From: Stenotrophomonas maltophilia
Lineage (GTDB): Bacteria; Pseudomonadota; Gammaproteobacteria; Xanthomonadales; Xanthomonadaceae
Length of the DNA: 64,000 nt
Assembly: GCF_004920835.1 (NCBI RefSeq)
Contig: NZ_QFHO01000019.1
Coordinates: 1-64,000, forward strand
Reading direction: 5' to 3'
Numbering within the stretch: the first letter of the stretch is position 1; each line of letters opens with the position of its first letter. The notes below the pieces were generated by a model. It had not been told where the DNA came from. It worked only from the letters and a program-made list of their open reading frames with translations, and made no database searches. Shown here piece by piece: positions 60,486-64,000 of the stretch. A program made the position numbers and the translations under genes.

Positions 60486-61412
60486 ATGGCAACGTCCCCG
60501 CTACCGGTACCGCACATGGATACGATCGCCCCGTCGCTGGCCCGCCTGCAGCAGGTGCAGGTGCGTTACCGCGACCATACCGCCCTGCATGGCATCGACC
60601 TGCAGGTACGCGCTGGCCAGGTGCTGGCGCTGCTGGGCCGCAACGGTGCCGGCAAGAGTACCGCGATCAGCGTGTTGTTGGGCCTGCGCCGCGCCGATGG
60701 CGGGCAGGTCGAACTACTCGGCGGCGACCCGCAGCAGCGGACCAGCCGTCTCGGCCTGGGCGTGATGCTGCAGAGCACCAGCCTGCCGCCGATGCTGCAG
60801 GTGGACGAACTGGTGGCACAGGCCAGTGCCTGCTACCCCGACCCGATGCCGCTGCAGGAGGTACTGCAGCGCGCCGGCCTGCAGGCGCTCGCGCGCCGCC
60901 GCTACGGCCAGCTGTCCGGCGGCCAGCAGCGCTGCGTGCAGTTCGCCATCGCGCTGTGTGGGCGGCCACGCGTACTGTTCCTGGACGAGCCCACCACCGG
61001 CCTGGACATCCAGGCGCGGCAGGCGATGTGGCAGGCGATCCGGCAGCTGGTGGCCGAAGGCTGTGGTGTGCTGCTGACCACCCATTACCTGGAGGAAGCC
61101 GAAGCGCTGGCGCAGCAGGTGGTGGTGCTGGAGCAGGGCCGGGTACTGGCCGACGCACCGTTGAGCGAGCTGCGCCTGGCCGACCGCCCGCGCCGCATCC
61201 GTTGCCGCAGTGGGTTGCCCATTGAAGACGTACGGCAATGGCCGGGCGTGCAGCAGGTGCAGCGCGACGGTGAGCATCTGCAGATGCTGGCGAGCCCGGC
61301 CGAGCCGGTGGTGGCGCGTCTGCTGGCCGCCGACGCGCAGCTGCGCGAGCTGGAAGTACAGGGCGCGGCGCTGGCCGACGCCTTCCTCGACATGACCCGG
61401 GAGGCCGCATGA
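60486..61412 (+). CDS. ABC transporter ATP-binding protein (DrrA/YvfR-like)
   Basis: A 308-residue ATPase. Walker A is LLGRNGAGKSTAISVLLGL near residue 62, the signature is YGQLSGGQQRCVQFAIAL near 145, Walker B VLFLDEPTTGLD near 168, and the switch His in TTHYLEEAEALAQQ near 203. A C-terminal accessory domain follows to the end. The start is uncertain: ATG 60486 has AGG too close, ATG 60516 (10 residues shorter) has no clear site. Overlaps the permease gene by four bases. Confidence 0.9.
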   Translation: MATSPLPVPHMDTIAPSLARLQQVQVRYRDHTALHGIDLQVRAGQVLALLGRNGAGKSTAISVLLGLRRADGGQVELLGGDPQQRTSRLGLGVMLQSTSLPPMLQVDELVAQASACYPDPMPLQEVLQRAGLQALARRRYGQLSGGQQRCVQFAIALCGRPRVLFLDEPTTGLDIQARQAMWQAIRQLVAEGCGVLLTTHYLEEAEALAQQVVVLEQGRVLADAPLSELRLADRPRRIRCRSGLPIEDVRQWPGVQQVQRDGEHLQMLASPAEPVVARLLAADAQLRELEVQGAALADAFLDMTREAA

Positions 61413-62185
61413 ACACCCTTGTCCGCACCGCCAGGTTGCCGCTGCCTGCATGGCGCCAGGCCCTGCGCCCGTACCGCGCCGAACTGCTGGCCGAACTGCG
61501 CCGGGCCTGGCGCACGCCGGCGTTCGCGGTGCCCTCGCTGCTGTTTCCGGTGCTGTTCTATCTACTGTTCGGCGTGCTGCTCGGGCGCGGGCATGCGCCG
61601 CTGTACCTGCTGGCGACCTACTGCGTGTTCGGTGCGATGGCTCCAGCGCTGTTCGGCTTCGGCGTGCAGCTGGCGCTGGATCGCGAAGGCGGCCTGCTGA
61701 CCCTCAAGCGCGCGCTGCCGATGCCGGCGGCGGCACCGCTGCTGGCACGGCTGGCGATGGCGGTGATGTTCGCGCTGCTGGTGGCGTTGCTGCTGATAGG
61801 CGTGGCGCGTGTGCTCGGTGGCGTGCAGCTGCAGGCGTTGCAGATGGTGCAGCTGCTGGCGGTGGCGGGTCTGGCAGCACTGCCGCTCGGAGCGATCGGT
61901 CTGCTGATCGGCAGCCATGTCAGTGCCAGTGCGGCGCCGGCGATGGTCAATCTGGTTTATCTGCCGCTGGCCTTGCTGTCGGGCCTGTGGTTGCCGCTGT
62001 CGGCACTGCCTCAGCTGTTCTCGACGATGGCACCGCTGTGGCCGACCTGGCATCTGGCGCAGCTGGCGTTGCCGGTGGTCGGGCTGCCGGCAGTGGGCAA
62101 CCTCGCCGGCCACCTGCTGGTGCTGCTGGTGGTGACCGTGGTCGCGTTGCTGCTGGCGCGCCGGCGCCTGCGCCGGATCGGCTGA
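61409..62185 (+). CDS. ABC-2 type transporter permease
   Basis: A 258-residue ABC-2 permease with six predicted membrane helices. The N-terminal cytosolic stretch (LRPYRAELLAELRRAWRTPAF) is followed by helix 1 (LLFPVLFYLLFGVLLG). The C-terminal half has PAMVNLVYLPLALLSGLWLPL, typical of DrrB/YvfS-like exporters. With the upstream ATPase it forms a drug- or lipid-exporting ABC-2 transporter. The end lies six bases from the kinase gene. Confidence 0.9.
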   Translation: MNTLVRTARLPLPAWRQALRPYRAELLAELRRAWRTPAFAVPSLLFPVLFYLLFGVLLGRGHAPLYLLATYCVFGAMAPALFGFGVQLALDREGGLLTLKRALPMPAAAPLLARLAMAVMFALLVALLLIGVARVLGGVQLQALQMVQLLAVAGLAALPLGAIGLLIGSHVSASAAPAMVNLVYLPLALLSGLWLPLSALPQLFSTMAPLWPTWHLAQLALPVVGLPAVGNLAGHLLVLLVVTVVALLLARRRLRRIG

Positions 62186-62191
62186 ACTGGC

Positions 62192-63406
62192 ATGATCGGC
62201 AGCGATCGTCCCCGCCTGGATCCTCCCGTGTCGTCGAGCTGGCTTGCGTCCCTGCTGCGCCCTGCACCGGATTCGGCGGTGGCCGAACTGCTGCGGCGTG
62301 GCAAGTCGCCCTGGAGCGGCGCAATCCACCTGCTGTGGTCGGTCTGGATCTTCCTCACCCCGGTGCTCGGGAACGGCTTCACGCTGCGCTGGCTGCTGCT
62401 GACCCTGGCCAGCTATCCGTTGTTCCTGCTGCTCTATGCCAAGGTGATGCTGGCGCCACGGCACCACGCGTGGCGCTACGCGCTGGGCATGATCGTGATG
62501 GCCCTGGTACTGCTGCCATGGTATCCGTCGGGGTTGAGCTACTTCGTGTTCGGCTGCGTGATGATCCGCATGAGCAGCCGCGGCGGCTGGTGGGTATACC
62601 TGCTGCAGTTGACCGGACTGAATCTTCTGTTCTGCAGCACCGCGCTGTACTTCGGCTATCCGTGGCAGGCCATGGTGTGGATGCCGGCGGTGTCGTTCAT
62701 TGTCGGCCTGGTGGTGAACGTGGAGGCCTTGAGCCATCAGCGCGACGTGGCCCTGCAGCTGTCCCAGGACGAGGTGCGACGGTTGGCGACCACCGCCGAG
62801 CGCGAGCGTATCGGCCGCGACCTGCACGATCTGCTGGGCCACACGCTGTCGCTGATCACGCTGAAGCTGGAACTGGCGCGCAAGCTGTACGACCGCGATG
62901 ACGCGCGTGCACGGCAGGAGATCGGTGAAGCCGAGGCCATCGCCCGCGAAGCGCTGGCACAGGTACGCAGTGCGGTGACCGGCATCCGTGCCAGCGATCT
63001 GGCCGGCGAACTGGCATCGGCGCGGCTGCTGTTGGAATGCCAGCAGGTGCACCTGCAGTACACGGCACCGCCAGCGATGCCGGTGGAGGTGGAGCGCGGG
63101 CTGGCGCTGGTGTTGCGCGAGGCCGCCACCAACATCGTGCGCCATGCACAGGCGACCCGGGTGCAGGTGGATTTCATGCTTGAGGACCGACAGTTGGCGA
63201 TGCAGATACGCGATGACGGCCGCGGCGGCGTGCAGGCCGAGGGCAATGGATTGAGTGGCATGCGTGAACGGGCGGCGGCGCTCGGGGGACAGCTGACCCT
63301 GCAGTCGCCGCGCGGCGAAGGTACGCTGCTGACCGTGCGCGTGCCCCTGGTGGCCGCCACCATGCCGCTGTCGTCGGCATCGTTGGCACAGGGGGGCGCG
63401 GCATGA
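62192..63406 (+). CDS. Sensor histidine kinase, DesK/NarX-type (HisKA_3)
   Basis: A 404-residue membrane kinase. Five or more hydrophobic segments cover residues 38-180 (no large periplasmic domain), as in DesK-type lipid or membrane sensors. The HisKA_3 motif is ERERIGRDLHDLLGHTLSL near residue 208, followed by LARKLYD and the HATPase_c motifs VLREAATNIVRHAQA near 308, DDGRGG near 345 and GNGLSGMRERAAALGG near 350. It likely phosphorylates the overlapping regulator. ATG 62192; GTG 62229 is an alternative start. Confidence 0.92.
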   Translation: MIGSDRPRLDPPVSSSWLASLLRPAPDSAVAELLRRGKSPWSGAIHLLWSVWIFLTPVLGNGFTLRWLLLTLASYPLFLLLYAKVMLAPRHHAWRYALGMIVMALVLLPWYPSGLSYFVFGCVMIRMSSRGGWWVYLLQLTGLNLLFCSTALYFGYPWQAMVWMPAVSFIVGLVVNVEALSHQRDVALQLSQDEVRRLATTAERERIGRDLHDLLGHTLSLITLKLELARKLYDRDDARARQEIGEAEAIAREALAQVRSAVTGIRASDLAGELASARLLLECQQVHLQYTAPPAMPVEVERGLALVLREAATNIVRHAQATRVQVDFMLEDRQLAMQIRDDGRGGVQAEGNGLSGMRERAAALGGQLTLQSPRGEGTLLTVRVPLVAATMPLSSASLAQGGAA

Positions 63407-64000
63407 TCCGCATCCTGCTGGCCGAAGACCAGGCGATGGTGCGCGGCGCACTGTCGGCGCTGCTCGGCCTGGAACCGGACATTGAAGTGCTGGGCAGTGC
63501 CGCCGATGGCGAGGCCGCCTGGCGCATGCTGCAGCAGCTGCAGCCGGACATCCTGGTCACCGACATCGAGATGCCGGGCCTGAGCGGGCTGGAGCTGGCG
63601 CAACGCATCGCCCGCCACGAACTGCCGATCAAGGTGGTGATCGTGACCACTTTCGCCCGTGCCGGTTTCCTGCGCCGCGCGCTGGAAGCTGGCGTGCTGG
63701 GCTACCTGCTGAAGGACGCACCGGCCGAAAACCTGGCCGATGCACTGCGCAAGGTGAAGCAGGGCATCCGCGCGATCGACCCGCAGCTGGCGCTGGACGC
63801 CTGGTCGCAGGCCGATCCACTGACCGACCGCGAACGCCGTGTGCTGCGGTTGGCGGGCGAGGGCCGTACCGCCAGCGAGATCGCCGAGCAGCTGGGGCTG
63901 TCGCACGGCACGGTGCGCAATTACCTGTCCGAGTGCATCGGCAAACTGGGCGTGGCCAATCGGATCGAAGCGTACCGGCTGGCGCGGCAGAAGGGGTGGT
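63403..64000 (+). CDS. NarL/FixJ-family response regulator, truncated by window end
   Basis: Partial: 199 residues up to the window end, with the stop outside. The receiver domain has acidic residues in LLAEDQAMVRG, phosphoacceptor Asp in LVTDIEMPGLSG near residue 55, Thr in VIVTTFARAG and Lys in YLLKDAPAENL. A LuxR-type HTH covers about 140-199 (LTDRERRVLRLAGEGRTASEIAEQL-type motif; here read as DRERRVLRL then ASEIAEQLGLSHGTV). Start ATG 63403 overlaps the kinase stop. Partner of the DesK-like kinase; probable controller of the ABC genes upstream. Confidence 0.9.
   Translation, partial: MIRILLAEDQAMVRGALSALLGLEPDIEVLGSAADGEAAWRMLQQLQPDILVTDIEMPGLSGLELAQRIARHELPIKVVIVTTFARAGFLRRALEAGVLGYLLKDAPAENLADALRKVKQGIRAIDPQLALDAWSQADPLTDRERRVLRLAGEGRTASEIAEQLGLSHGTVRNYLSECIGKLGVANRIEAYRLARQKGW

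Overview
This 64 kb window is high-GC gammaproteobacterial chromosome, almost certainly Stenotrophomonas (S. maltophilia complex, Xanthomonadaceae). The evidence is the gene set, the protein sequences as I recognise them, and many short palindromes that begin with GTAG, the signature of the SMAG (Stenotrophomonas GTAG) REP family. About 60 protein genes and one tRNA are visible. I see no rRNA, CRISPR array, insertion sequence, integrase or prophage. Most of the window is ordinary core genome, with small accessory patches of lower GC.

Layout. 0-9 kb: alpha/beta hydrolase and ZapE, a DUF2884 protein, class Ia ribonucleotide reductase nrdA-nrdB behind a promoter carrying two NrdR-box-like sites, a LysE exporter, a hotdog thioesterase and a sirtuin. 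9-20 kb: an old-yellow-enzyme reductase, a two-gene secreted cluster of unknown function (10491-11847), LysR divergent from purU, pncA, queH, an accessory pair of patatin phospholipase plus membrane-anchored receiver protein (15745-18426), a DUF1028 protein, and a palindrome-dense gap with a 25-bp-stem nested hairpin (19656-19757). 20-27 kb: a valine-degradation operon (mmsA, acyl-CoA dehydrogenase, enoyl-CoA hydratase, 3-hydroxyisobutyryl-CoA hydrolase-like, mmsB) divergent from a ScfR-type regulator. 27-32 kb: Ohr, a CDF-like transporter, a SulP transporter, a DUF6338 membrane protein translationally linked to a 55-residue proline-rich protein, and dusA. 32-39 kb: a PepSY-like secreted protein with phoP-phoQ, mtfA, birA-coaX-SPOR, then tRNA-Thr(UGU). 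39-50 kb: a zincin-like lipoprotein, a DUF3011 protein, arginase, entericidin, CsbD, trpS with an extra C-terminal domain, an MBL hydrolase, an M28 peptidase and an MHS-type MFS transporter. 50-64 kb: two EamA exporters, a TonB-dependent receptor, a MacAB-like four-gene export operon, and a divergent ABC plus DesK/DesR-like two-component operon that runs off the window end.

How genes work together. NrdAB makes dNTPs and is probably silenced by NrdR when dATP is high. The mms operon converts isobutyryl-CoA to propionyl-CoA and is probably controlled by the divergent acyl-CoA-sensing regulator. BirA and CoaX are cofactor genes (biotin, CoA) in one overlapping unit. The two divergent transport operons at 55.7-64 kb share a short intergenic region with a perfect 12-bp palindrome. 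The most promising uncharacterised items are the patatin/receiver pair, the Cys-tailed secreted protein with its thioredoxin-like partner, the DUF6338/proline-rich pair, and the large nested hairpin at 19.7 kb.
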